Source: Hypericum androsaemum
Lineage: Eukaryota; Streptophyta; Magnoliopsida; Malpighiales; Hypericaceae
Direction: 5' to 3'
NCBI GenBank assembly: GCA_963995505.1
Contig: OZ023192.1
Span: forward strand, 16,661,001 to 16,725,000
Length of the DNA stretch: 64,000 nucleotides
The notes under the pieces were generated by a model, which was given only the letters and a program-made list of their open reading frames with translations, was not told the DNA's origin and did not search any database. Shown in pieces: positions 11,250 to 22,780 of the stretch; the stretch's first letter is position 1, and every line of letters starts with the position of its first letter. The translations under genes and the position numbers were made by a program.

Positions 11250-11483
11250 TTAGAGCAACCAATTGCAAGAAGTGCGACAGGCTTCGTCACAAAGGGGATC
11301 AAGGTCGCCGATGTCCATTTCTCGACACGTTTCTTCGCAATCGTCAACGCAATACTTCTTCTCTCCTTTACGACGTCGTGGAACGGCACTCGTACTGCTT
11401 GACGACACCAACAGCGCCACCAATATTATCACCAGTACTAGTCTCATCACACCTGCACCCCCACCCAATTTCATGTACTCCAT
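11250..11483 (-). CDS. Small secreted cysteine-rich peptide (77 codons or fewer)
   Basis: The minus-strand frame encodes a hydrophobic signal-peptide-like segment (roughly residues 14-33), then a basic PRRRKGEKK stretch. The acidic C-terminus holds six cysteines at residues 45, 49, 53, 65, 69 and 73. The spacing is symmetrical: CX3CX3C, 11 residues, CX3CX3C. This would fit two short helices cross-linked by disulphides. Met13 (codon starting at 11447) is the better start because it sits directly before the hydrophobic core. I do not recognise the family and assign no function; plant peptides of this size are often secreted defence or signalling peptides. The gene lies between the two lipase copies, about 400 bp upstream of the intact lipase and divergent from it. 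No splice sites are needed. Confidence 0.6.
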   Translation of the reverse strand: MEYMKLGGGAGVMRLVLVIILVALLVSSSSTSAVPRRRKGEKKYCVDDCEETCREMDIGDLDPLCDEACRTSCNWLL

Positions 11484-11754
11484 TGATTTTTTTTTAATTA
11501 TGATAATTATTGAAAAAAAAAATTAACTTTCATATATGTTTGTTCCACTTTAATTGATTGGGAACATTTACATATGTATATATGTGCCTGTTGCCTCAGT
11601 CTAATTACGTAGCCAAATGGTACAATGGTGGTGGTTGTAGTCACTAGTCAATCCACATCAAAGTCAAAACTGTCTCAAACTCAAAACCGCGGTACATGTC
11701 ATGTTCAAAGTTACAACTTTGGACTTTTAGAAAAATCAATCTCCATATCTCCAC

Positions 11755-11760
11755 TATATA
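11755..11760 (+). promoter_or_regulatory. TATA box of the lipase gene
   Basis: A TATATA element lies about 130 bp upstream of the ATG at 11888, in a pyrimidine-rich A/T context typical of plant promoters. The transcription start would then fall near 11785-11795. Confidence 0.5.
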
Positions 11761-11887
11761 TCCACAAATCCCTCCCATCTCTCTTTAATCCAACCTCACA
11801 TAAAAAACCAACTTCAATTCCCTATAGGATAAACAATTTTCTCTTCAACCAACCAAGAGTTCTCGAATTTTCGAGCACTCAACGATC

Positions 11888-13408
11888 ATGGCCTTGCCAA
11901 CTTTAATGGGTCCAAGCCTTGCTACAACCCGCCTTTCAACGATCATGGCGACTCACCAAGTCGTCGTTAACCGGCCAAGTAATGGCACGGCCTCAACCCG
12001 GTTGGTGCCGGCCGGCCGCCGCCTTGCGGAGTCCCTCTCCCACCTCCTCCACCTTGACACGGAAGGGCATCCGAGGTCCAACGTGTGCAACAATTGGGAC
12101 TTGGTTTGTGAGGAGAAGCAGTCAGCTCCGGTTTCACCTAAGGAGTTCTTGGCCCATAGGTGGCAAGAAATCCATGGAACTAAGGGTTGGGACAATCTCA
12201 TGGACCCGCTTGACCCTTGTCTTAGACGAGAGATTGTCAAGTATGGAGAATTCGCTCAGGCAACATACGATGGTTTCGATTTCGATTCCTTGTCCGAGTA
12301 TTGCGGGAGTTGTCGTTACAACCGCAACAAAATTTTCGAGACACTTGGTTTGGAGAAAAATGGGTACGAGGTGACCAAGTACATTTACGCCATGTCTCAC
12401 ATTGACGTGCCTAAATGGTTGGAGAGGTCGCATTTGGTGGATACTTGGAGCAAAGACTCCAACTGGATGGGGTACGTTGCGGTCAGCGGCGACGAGGAGA
12501 CCCGACGGATCGGGCGGCGGGACATCGTCGTGGCGTGGCGGGGCACGGTGTCGCCCGCGGAGTGGTACGAGGATTGCCAACGTGACATGGAGCCAATTGA
12601 GATTGGATCAAACGTCAAAGTTGAACATGGGTTCCATAATATTTACACTTCCAAGTGTGACACAACTAGGTACAATAAATTAAGTGCCTCGAACCAAGTG
12701 ATGGGTGAAATCAAAAGGCTTGTGGAATTTTACAAGTCCAAAGGTGAACAAGTGAGCCTAACAATTACAGGCCATAGCTTAGGAGGTGCATTGGCTCTCC
12801 TCAACGCCCACGAAGCAGCTTCATCGATTCCACATCTCCCTATAAGTGTCATCTCATTTGGTGCACCTAGAGTGGGCAATATCGCCTTCCGAGACCAGCT
12901 AGAAACCATGGGAGTCAAGGTCCTAAGGGTGGTAATTGAGCAAGATTTTGTCCCCAAATCGCTCGGATTCTTCTTCAACGAAGGGTTCGGGGCCGTGGAC
13001 TGGGTGTATACGCACGTCGGACGCGAGCTCAGGCTCGACGTCGAGTCCTCTCCGTACCTAAAACACGGGCTAAACTTGCCCGGATCGCATAGCCTCGAGA
13101 CTTACCTACACTTGGTGGATGGATGCCATAGCTCGAGCTTAGGGTTTAGGGAAGAAGCACGTAGGGATATTGCCTTGGTGAACAAGGCATGTGACATGTT
13201 GGTGGAGGAGCTTAAGATCCCACATTGTTGGTTCCAATTGGCTAACAAGGGATTGGTCTGTAATGGCCATGGAAGGTGGGTTCAGCCCAAGAGAGACCCT
13301 GAAGATATACCTTCGCCGGCTACCAGTAGTCTAGTACATGATCATGATCATCATTATGAGTACTCTAGTGAGGATTGTAGGAGTGAGCAGCTTCTGTGTT
13401 TAGCTTAG
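11888..13408 (+). CDS. Class I plastid phospholipase A1 (DAD1/PLA1-I type), 506 aa, single exon
   Basis: This is an intact, intronless frame of the Lipase_3 alpha/beta-hydrolase fold. Residues 1-60 resemble a plastid transit peptide (Ser, Thr, Arg, few acids). The PLA1-I signature with DPLDPCLRREIVKYGEFAQA lies at about residues 105-124. The nucleophile elbow GHSLGG puts the catalytic serine at residue 297. The likely acid is Asp353 in EQDFVPK and the likely base His401 in GSHSLETYLH. In this family the enzyme releases fatty acids from the sn-1 position of plastid glycero- or galactolipids. DAD1 itself feeds linolenic acid into jasmonate synthesis; which lipid this member uses cannot be read from sequence. 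The C-terminus has a His/Asp-rich stretch (HDHDHHYEY). The first ATG is used; the second is at 11945. Confidence 0.92.
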   Translation: MALPTLMGPSLATTRLSTIMATHQVVVNRPSNGTASTRLVPAGRRLAESLSHLLHLDTEGHPRSNVCNNWDLVCEEKQSAPVSPKEFLAHRWQEIHGTKGWDNLMDPLDPCLRREIVKYGEFAQATYDGFDFDSLSEYCGSCRYNRNKIFETLGLEKNGYEVTKYIYAMSHIDVPKWLERSHLVDTWSKDSNWMGYVAVSGDEETRRIGRRDIVVAWRGTVSPAEWYEDCQRDMEPIEIGSNVKVEHGFHNIYTSKCDTTRYNKLSASNQVMGEIKRLVEFYKSKGEQVSLTITGHSLGGALALLNAHEAASSIPHLPISVISFGAPRVGNIAFRDQLETMGVKVLRVVIEQDFVPKSLGFFFNEGFGAVDWVYTHVGRELRLDVESSPYLKHGLNLPGSHSLETYLHLVDGCHSSSLGFREEARRDIALVNKACDMLVEELKIPHCWFQLANKGLVCNGHGRWVQPKRDPEDIPSPATSSLVHDHDHHYEYSSEDCRSEQLLCLA

Positions 13409-14475
13409 TCAGTCATTGGTGACTTGTAAATTGAAAATTAAGATGTTAATGAAATCCTGATTTTGATCTAATTATGTTATGATCCATATTTAACCGCTAC
13501 TAACAAGTACTTAGATAAATTGGGAGACTTGTTCTAGTTTAACTAATAGCTCTCGAGTTTGAACCGTTAGAAACACAACGATGTTAAATACTTGTTCTGA
13601 GAGTTTTGTTGCATTTCAAAGATTCTATTTGACTTAAATCTAGATTAATCGATCCGATGTGTCTGTATACGACGTGGCATAACAACACTAAGGAGGCTCT
13701 GTTAACTTTTACCCCAAAAAACCCTTAAAAATATGTTAATATTTGATCATGGTGGACTAGCAAGATTACTCTTGTTAGAGATATATATCCTAGACCAAAG
13801 TTTTAAGGCGAATAGTTTGTCGGTTCTCGTTCATGTTAGTATAAGCAACGATGTGAAATCTGCTATGGTGCAATATTAAATATTCTATATCCTAATTAAC
13901 GCAAAAATTTGTGAGTACTGTAATTAGTAGGTGTAAATTTATGTCTTAAATAGTGTCGAAAAATCTTATATTGAGAAATGGAAAATTTTTAGATAAAAAA
14001 ATTACTTACATGATACCAAAACGAGTATATCTTGTGATCTATTGTTATAAAACCAATGTTTCATTGATCTTGACGAGGTAAGCTCAACCCATGTTAATTA
14101 GTAATTAACTCTATTTCATATTAGAAAATCTATTCTATATCAGCTATTATACTGTGGGTATAAAATTATACATTGCTATACCAAAAAAAAGAACTTTCAC
14201 ACATTGTCACCTAATATTCATCTTCTTGTTTGGTAGAAGTCAAAAAGTCGACTATACCAGAAAAGTTGGCCAATACCTTGGAGGCAGCACGCCCATGCTT
14301 GCTTAATTTTCCAAGCATCCTAAAAAAAATTTCAAAGTTGCGATAAGGACAACCAGTAGTACTGTGGCGTGGATCACATGCACTATTCTTCTTCCCCGAG
14401 GCAGTCCTTAAATCTCTATTTTTTTTCTTTCAACTTGCAATATTTTTATTAGACGAACTAATCTAAAATTGAGCG
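13360..14475. repeat. Tandem duplication, copy B (matches 9960-11095)
   Basis: The lipase 3' end and downstream flank match copy A base for base over long stretches, including poly-A runs and the 'tgcactattcttcttccccgaggcagtcctta' neighbourhood. The homology ends near 14475. It marks the length of the old tandem duplication, of which only copy B keeps the full gene. Confidence 0.88.
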
Positions 14476-16600
14476 GACAAATTTTGAAGACCAATTCCAA
14501 AAAAAAGAGATCACTAACGCACGACTGGACTTTAATTGTTAAGATAGAAATTGATATGCTCGCATGATGGTCGTAGTCTTTATTTCTGCTGTAACCAATC
14601 TATCAAATATACTAATGAGTTAATTAAAATAGCAAGAAACTTGGCTTTTTTTTAATAAAAAAATTGTATTACTTCTAAAAAATAACCCCAAAGATGTTAC
14701 CTCTAAATAATTACAACATGAAGGGAGTTAGATAAATATCTATCAAACTTGATAAACACTATCTAACTAACTTGAACAAAAGAAAAATCAAATCAATGAG
14801 GTCTCTGTACCACAATGTTTGGAACGAATAAACACCAAGACAAGCAACCAAATGGGCATCCTTCGTGGAGACCACCAAAATAAACCACTCCAACCGAAAC
14901 ATATTCAAGATAATCAAGGAGGATCATAGACCTTTATTTAGTCTTTGCAAGCTGCAACACTTGAAGGTTAACTTGGCTGGAGAAATAGAGAGATTGAGGT
15001 TGACGAAGGGTTCAAATTTGGGGGAAAAAATCGAGTGCATGGAGCGCGTTGTAACTTTTTCAGTTAATTTTTTTAAGAATGTCTTGAGCTAAAATCTTTC
15101 GAATAAAAATGATATTAATAATATAGTTATTCCTATATAAGCTCTGAATACGTACGTAGATTAAACAACATTATCAAAATCTGACCACAATATTTTACAG
15201 GAAGATGGCGCAGCAGGCAGGCCAATTATTGATCAGTTTGCCACCTAAAAAAAAGAGGGTCCAGCTCAGTCTTCTTGTTGGGTAGTGGTTCAGTATGATT
15301 CCTTATGCTATTTCCCATACAGCATCTATCCATAGCTGGTCTGGTTTAATCATATAATTTCACTTTCAACTTGGTCAACTCTTAGCTTAACTACCCCAGT
15401 ATGTGTGTGTGTCTATACATATATATAAGTAGATACTATATTTTGTTAGTATATCTCGACTTCTCTCTTTTTCTCTGTCACTTGAGCCAGATTTTAACAT
15501 CGAATTAATTACATATATACCCGGTGGTCTGGATTTCGAATTTTCACGAAGTATCAAAGTCAAAAAATCACATAGTAACTTAAAAGAGGTCTTCCAATAT
15601 GAAATCTCTCATTCTCATTCACACTCGGATGATTTCCCTTTTTGTAATGGTTCACAAAAAGTATCTTGGCCACAAATTGGATACACCGGAAGTCTTTTAG
15701 CAAATAATATGGTTGGTGTCTCCTTGACGTTTGCCTTGAACTCCGCGTGCATGTCAGCAAACTTGTAGGGAAATGACTCCTACTTAATCGGTCAACAGAT
15801 ATTAAAATTCGGATTCACACATCAATTTCTGTACGGTCAAAAAAATATGGCCGCATGGTCGATGTGTTTGATCGTGGTCACAAAATACCGAGTAACTATG
15901 CATCAACCAATAAGAAATTAGTGAAAATTTGTAAGAAAGTGAACATATCAAACCCACCATAAATTTAGAAAATGAAAAAAGATTATAAGTTAAATATACC
16001 AAATCATATACATCGTCATAAATTTTTGTCTCGATTCGAGTTAAATTTATTGACCGAGAGATTTTCATAGATTCAATGAAAAAAATGAGAAATGTCAACC
16101 GAAGAGAATTTCCATGCGCGGAGCTTGCCTTGAGCTTTCCTAAACAAAGCCACGTAATCTAATATGGTACAAATTCTTCTCATGAAATTGATCAAATGTA
16201 GTTTTGTTCACACAAGGGCTCTCTTCTTTCTTCCTGCTTTGAACTGTAGCTTTATTTATTTTTTTTAAAGAGAGATTGTAACTGTCAATTGAATCTTATG
16301 GTTTCCAACCCATCTGGGAAACTTTTAGGTTGTGGGTCCTTGATAAATTAGGAGAAAAAATTCAGCAACAAGCAAAGGCCGGTTTTTTTATTCTCTGGTA
16401 TTCAGAATCGTATCATCCCATAAATAGGACGACTCTCCAATTGTATTTTTTACTTGGATCAACTTCCGTTGGTAACAAAAAAAATTACTTTGGGTACTAC
16501 AACAAATTCGATTTACGTAACAACATCCAATGCGACTATAGAAAGACTAATCCTAGCTTAGTTGAAGCATTATCACTACCTAAACGATAATCATAAAGTT
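14476..16600. other. AT-rich intergenic stretch, no gene recognised
   Basis: No frame longer than about 100 codons, no splice-linked exons and no transposon ends are evident. Short frames at 14865-15092 and 15802-16098 have low-complexity composition and no family resemblance that I can see. Confidence 0.5.
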
Positions 16601-17991
16601 GGAGCTGAAGAGCTTATCCACCACTGGTATCTTAGGATGGAGCTCCAAGGTAAGAGGCCAGTCTCAGAATGTCACCGAATACTCCACCGGCAGTCACTTC
16701 AGCCCCGGGACCAGGACCTCGCCCGATTAGAGGTTGCTTCGAGTATCTTGTTGTCGTGAAGGCTATGATGTTGTCAGAGCCAGAGAGTTGCGCAAATGGG
16801 TGGTCTTTGCTGTACCGTCTCAGCCCCACACGCCCCACTTGTTGCACCAGGTCCACCACTCTGACATACATCAACACCTTTGGATTGCAAAGACAAACAA
16901 CTAATTAGCCTATCACCAATTGGTATGCAGCGTAAACCCACGAGAACGATTCGCTAACTAGCAACGGTTTCCTGTCATTTTCCGCTTGGATACGCACGGA
17001 AACAGATGGCAAACCAACGGTTAGTTTGACAGGATTACTTGCTTGTCCTGCAGCTTCAGCCTCTTGTCTTGATTTTGTCATGTCTTCGTCAAACTTTGGT
17101 AACTGATGCATAAATTCATCAGCTGATGCACTAGCCTGAAACACAATAGAGCAAATCAGTCACAACGGGGTAACACCTAATCCGATGGCCCTGCATGATT
17201 GGCACAAAATTGATCTTACTCTCAGAGGCTCTGGCACGAGGCTCTCGACAGGAATGTCGGAAAGTTCCAACTTCAAACCAGATTCTCTAGCCAAAATTAT
17301 AACCTATGGTAATTTGGCGGATTTGTAAGTTTGCAAACATCTAGATCATCCCTTGGATCCGGCTCGGTATATACTGCTTGCTTTGCCTCATTCACCACCT
17401 CACTAAATGGTCGGTTTCCTATAAAGTCGTTGAAGATATAACTGAGCGTCCCACTGTACCAGAAGATCATCAAAGATCAATCACAATAGACAACGGTTTG
17501 TGTCAATATCTTCTTACTAAACATCAGAACAGAACTACCTTAAAATCCCTTCAATCTGCGACATTCGATCCCCGGTATCAAGGAGTCCTCTTAATGTGCT
17601 GATTTTTGGAAGACCAGTAGCTTGTTTTTCCAAAAAAAAAAAGCCCCGACAGTAGCTTCATAAAAGTAATGTGGATACGATTGTCGTTGAAGAGCTCCCA
17701 GCTCCAGATACTGAAGTTCGTAAAAACACAGAAGAACATCGAAGACCATAAAGCAACTCTAAACAAAAAGAAAAAATAAGCTATGAGAATCAACATGCCA
17801 ACTTAAGGTGGCAAATCTTGCACCTACCTGATCGAGTGTTCCCGAATTTGCCTTTTTGTTTGGCGTGATCACATGGATTCCTCTTGGCAACCAGTTGTAG
17901 TAATTACACGCTATATTGGAATTAGCCGTACAGTCTACTATGACGGTGTTTGGAATAAAATAATTCCCTAGGACATGATGAGTGAATTTCT

Positions 17992-18067
17992 TGTTGGGTA
18001 TGGAGACTTCGTACTATACGGAGTTACTGTTCACATGTTGAATATACGGAGTTACTGTTCATATGTT
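17992..18067 (+). repeat. Copia-3 truncated outer LTR
   Basis: The first ~75 bp of the LTR, with two copies of the 28-bp U3 repeat, end at the ATATGTTGAC junction. Confidence 0.9.
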
Positions 18068-18223
18068 GACCAAGGTGGTTACCTTAGAGAAGCTGAAGCT
18101 CAACATGGCTTCAGCGGGTCTAGTAAACTAGAGAAGAGACCCGGCGTACCAAGAAGTGAAGAGGAGAAGGAGGTCATCAAGTGAATGGTGACAAGTGTTG
18201 AGGTCAGTCTCCAGGTGGGAGAT
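18068..18223 (+). pseudogene. Copia-3 orphan 3' internal fragment
   Basis: It encodes the RNase H C-terminal residues (VVTLEKLKLNMASAG-like, shifted frame) and the polypurine tract 'caggtgggagat'. It is almost identical to 22625-22780. Confidence 0.9.
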
Positions 18224-18788
18224 TGTTGGGTATGGAGACTTCGTACTATACGGAGTTACTGTTCACATGTTGAATATACGGAGTTACTGTTCACATGTTG
18301 AATATACGGAGTTACTGTTCACATGTTGACTATACGGAGTTACTGTTCACATGTTGACTCGGCACTATTCATCCGGGGCCAGAAATGTGATTTCTGGTGG
18401 ACGATTTTGCCCCTGCCGACACCAAATAGTCCTAGGCTGTGGGCACTATAAATACCCACCTCTCAGTCACTATTTCTGTATCTTCTTCCTTGTGTAGAGA
18501 AAGAGAGAGACAGAGAGAGAAGAGGAGAGAGAGAAACACCATTGTTGAGCGAGTGAAGCTCCAAAGTGTAGATCGAGCTTGATATAGTGAAATCTCCTGG
18601 CTTGGTACGCCCCCGGACGTAGATCGGTTAAGATCGAACCGGGTGACCAAATCTGTTGTTCTTGTTTGACAGTGAGTTTTTTCTTTATTCGTAGTTGTGG
18701 TCGATCTCCTCGTTGTGTTCGTAGATCTTGCTCCGATCTTGTTCGTTGCGTTGTTTGGGTCCACGGGAAAGTGGGTTATTTCCCAACA
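18224..18788 (+). repeat. Copia-3 middle LTR (565 bp) with four 28-bp U3 repeats
   Basis: It starts TGTTGGG and ends CCCAACA. Near its start the unit 'atacggagttactgttcaca' plus 8 bp occurs four times (18250-18360). A TATAAATA box lies at 18447-18454. The primer-binding site 'tggtatcagagc' is at 18791-18802, so this LTR serves as the 5' LTR of the full unit. Confidence 0.93.
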
Positions 18789-18833
18789 ACTGGTATCAGA
18801 GCCCGGGTTTAGGGCGTGGTGGGAGCAATCACG

Positions 18834-21800
18834 ATGGGTGATGTGAGATCGCCCGTGGAGAAGTTCGATGGCGCCGACTATGGCTTCTGGAAGATGCAAG
18901 TAGAGGACTACTTTATGGCAAAGATTTGCACTTGCCGCTTGATGGGAAGAAGCCTGAGGACATGAAGGAAGAGGAGTGGAAGCTCCTAGATCGGAAAGCG
19001 ATGAGCGTGGTGCGCTTGTCTTTATCTAGGAACGTGGCCTTGCACACAGTAAAGTCAAAGACCACGAAGGAGATGTTGGAGACGTTGTCCGAGATGTACG
19101 AGAAGCCATCGGCGGCCAACAAGGTTCACTTGATGAGGAAGTTGTTCAACCTTCGGATGGCAGAAGGTACGATGGTGACCAAGCATCTTCACGAGTTCAA
19201 TGCAACGATAGCCCAATTGAGCTCGGTTAAGATCGACTTCGATGATGAGGTACAAGCCCTAATTTTACTAAGTTCTTTACCCGATAGTTGGAATGGCACG
19301 GTCACGGCAGTGAGTGCCTCGGCGGGGAAAGTAACGCTCAAGCTAGATGAGGTGAGGGATTTGATTATGAGTGAGGAGATTCGTAGAAAGAAATCCGGAG
19401 TAGCCTCAAGTTCAGCTTTGAGCATGGGTAACAGGGGAAGGTCTGAGAATAAGTGGAAGGGGAAGAAGGACCGGGGTAGGTCAAGATCTAAATCGAAGGG
19501 TGGTCCGAAGAAGGACAAGAGCTCGGTGCAATGTTGGAATTGTGAACAATATGGTCATTTCAGAGACCAATGCACGGCACCAAAGAAGGAAAAATCTGCA
19601 AATGCAACAACGGAAGATCACGGGGATGCGTTGATCTTGAGTGTGAGCAGTCCATTGGAGGAGTGGGTATTAGATTCGGGAGCATCATTTCATTCTTGTA
19701 GCGATGCAGGGATGATGGAGAAGTATGTCCTAGGTGATTATGGCAAAGTCTATCTAGCGAATGATGACCATTTAAAAATTGTGGGCATGGGAGATGTTCG
19801 GATCAATACTCCTAATGGATCTTTGTTGTTGTTGAAAGGGGTGAGGCATATTCCTGGGTTGAAGAGGAATTTGCTATCCGTGGGGCAACTAGATGATGAA
19901 GGTTATACAGTGACCTTTGGTTGCAAGACATGGAAAATTACCAAAGGAGCTAGGGTGGTAGCTCGAGGTTTGAAGGAGGGTACTTTGTATATGACGAAGA
20001 ACACCAATGAGAGCATTAATGTTGTAGGTGCAACGGATGATGCAGATTTGTGGCATAGTCGCCTTGGCCACATGAGTGAGAAGGGAATGAGGGTGCTATG
20101 CTCGAAGGGGAAGCTACCAGGCCTCAAGACAGTGGAAGTGGAACTCTGTGAGGATTGTGTTTTCGGGAAGCAGAAGAGAGTGAGTTTTTCGAGAGCTGGT
20201 AGATCTCCAAAGGAACAGAAGCTTGAGTTGGTCCACAGTGATTTGTGGGGACCAGCACCAGTGGCATCCTTGGGTGGTTTGTTGTATTACATGACCTTTA
20301 TTGATGATTCTACGAGGAAGCTGTGGGTGTACTTCTTGAAACATAAGTCTGAAGCCTTCGATGCCTTCAAGAAGTGGAGAGCCCTTGTGGAAAATGAGAT
20401 AGGTCTCAATGTGAAGTGTTTGAGATCTGACAATGGCGGAGAGTATGAGCTCCAAGAGTTCAAGGATTATTGTGCAGCAAATGGGATTCGCATGGAGAAG
20501 ACACTAGCTGGAACCCCCCAGCAAAATGGCATCGCAGAGAGGATGAACAGAACAATCAATGAGAGAGCTAGGGCCATGAGACTGAAGTGTGGCCTACCAA
20601 AGATGTTTTGGGCGGATGCAGTGAACACCGCGGCTTTCTTGATCAATAGAGGACCATCAACTCCTTTGGATAATGGGATACCGGAGGAGGCTTGGAGTGG
20701 GAAGGAGGTTGATCTTTCTTACCTTCGAGTATTTGGTTGTGTGTCATATGTTCATATTGATGCAGGTGATAGGAGCAAACTGGATGCTAAGTCTAAAAAG
20801 TGCACATTCATTGGATATGGTGGAGATAATTTTGGTTTCAGGTTTTAGGATGAGAAGAACCGCAAGGTTATTAGAAGCCGAGATGTCATATTCAATGAGA
20901 AGGTTTTGTACAAGGACAGGGGGAGTGTATCCGACGAGGTGGGTTCTAGCAGTGAGGTGATCGAGTTAGACATCTCGAACTCAGGTGGGAGCAAAAGGGC
21001 ACAAGATGGCCAGGTGGCCGAGGAGGAAGCGGAACCAAGTTCTCCACCACCATTGGTTCCGGTAAGGAGGTCCACAAGACAACGTGGGTCTCCAGATAGG
21101 TATTCGCCAGCTAATTTCTATCTCCTGTTAACTGATAGAGGAGAACCAGAAGATTTTGCAGAGGTTCAGAAGAGTGGACAAGTGGAAGCTTGCAATGGAT
21201 GACGAGATGAAGTCATTGAGGAGTAACATGACTTGGGAACTAGTCCAACTCCCTAAAGGCAAGAAGGCACTGCAAAATAAGTGGGTATATAGAGTTAAGC
21301 AAGAGGCGGATGGCACCGAGCGTTACAAGGCAAGACTGGTTGTGAAGGGATTTCAGCAGAAATATGGTATAGATTTTACTGATATTTTCACGCCTGTTGT
21401 GAAGCTGACCACTATTCGTATGGTGTTGAGTATGGTAGCTTCAGAGAATCTGATGTTGGAGCAGATGGATGTGAAGACAGCATTTCTCCATAATGATCTA
21501 GAGGAAGAGATCTACATGGTACAACCAGAGGGATACTTGTCAGATGGTAAAAGTGAGCTTGTGTGCAGGTTGAGGAAGAGCTTGTTTGGCTTGAAGCAAG
21601 CTCCAAGGCAGTGGTACAAGAAGTTTGATGGGTTCATGCATGAGATTGAGTTCGTGCGCTGTGAGGCTGATCATTGCTGCTATTTCAAGAGATTTGACAA
21701 TAGCTATATCATCCTTCTGCTTTATGTTGATGACATGTTGATAGCAGGCGCCAGTGCTAGGGAGGTGAGCAAGGTGAAGAAGTAATTGTCTGAGAGGTTT

Positions 21801-22688
21801 GCCATGAAGGACTTGGGGGAGGCTAAGCAAATCCTTGGGATGAGGATTGAGAGGAATAAGGCTGATGGGAAGCTGTTTCTCTCACAGGCTGAGTACATTG
21901 AGAAGGTGTTGAAGAGGTTCAACATGCAAAAGACCAACCCCAAGTTAACTCCTTTAGGTGGGCACTTTAAGTTGTCCAAGAAGGATTCGCCTAAGAGTAA
22001 GGCGGAGAAGGCTCAAATGGAGAAGACTCCTTATGCATCGGTAGTCGGAAGCTTGATGTATGCTATGATTTGCACAAGGCCAGACATAGCACATGCGGTG
22101 GGAGTAGTGAGCAGATTCATGAGCAATCCAGGTGAGCAGCATTGGATCGCAGTGAAGTGGATCCTTGGTTACTTGAGAGGTACTACTAAGAAGGCCCTGT
22201 GCTTTGAGGGCAAAGATGTGAAGCTGACAGGCTATTGTGATGCAGACTTGGGGTCCAATGATCATGATGGCAAGAGGAGCACAAGTGGTTATGTGTTCAC
22301 ACTGGGAGGGACAGCGATATCTTGGGCTTCCAGGTTGCAAAAGGTTGTGGCTTTGTCAACCGCAGAAAGTGAGTATGTGGCTGTGACAGAAGCAAGCAAA
22401 GAGATGGTATGGTTGCAAAACTTCTTGGGAGAATTAGGCAAGGAGCAAAGTGAAAGTGTGCTCCACAGTGACAGCCAAAGTGCGATACACTTGGCTAAGA
22501 ATCCCGCATTCCACTCAAGGACAAAGCACATTGAGTTGAAGTATCACTACATACGAAGTCTATTGGAGAGGAAGATCTTGCAACTTGAAAAGATTGACGG
22601 GAAAGTGAATCCTGCTGATATGTTGACCAAGGTGGTTACCTTAGAGAAGCTGAAGCTCAACATGGCTTCAGCGGGTCAAGTAAACTAG
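18834..22688 (+). pseudogene. Copia-3 gag-pol polyprotein, nearly complete, two frameshifts and two stops
   Basis: The gag ATG is at 18834 (MGDVRSPVEKFDG), and a one-base loss near 18922 shifts the frame. Next come a CX2CX4HX4C zinc knuckle (about 19532-19573), the protease core VLDSGASFHSC (about 19670) and the integrase HHCC region (SRLGHMSEKG; CEDCVFGK). The integrase core has FIDDSTRK, SDNGGEY and TPQQNGIAERMNR. A stop at 20846 (TGG to TAG) and a frameshift near 21165 precede the RT. RT carries the YVDD box (about 21724), then a CAA-to-TAA stop at 21783. RNase H has the CDADLGSND motif (about 22240) and the natural end is at 22686. The lineage resembles Copia-1 in its gag-pre-integrase motif but not Copia-2 or Copia-4. 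Confidence 0.92.
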
Positions 22689-22780
22689 AGAAGAGACCCG
22701 GCGTACCAAGAAGTGAAGAGGAGAAGGAGGTCATCAAGTGAATGGTGACAAGTGTTGAGGTCAGTCTCCAGGTGGGAGAT

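Noticed and set aside
11919..12978. Overlapping open frames of 80-150 codons on both strands in the lipase gene.
   Set aside because: They are shadows of the GC-rich lipase coding sequence, which is intact and has all family motifs in its own frame.
14865..15092. A 75-codon frame (Lys/Leu-rich).
   Set aside because: Isolated in AT-rich spacer, with no promoter, splice partner or family resemblance.
18250..18360. A host satellite array of 28-bp units.
   Set aside because: The units lie inside defined LTRs in all copies, so they are part of the U3 region of Copia-3.
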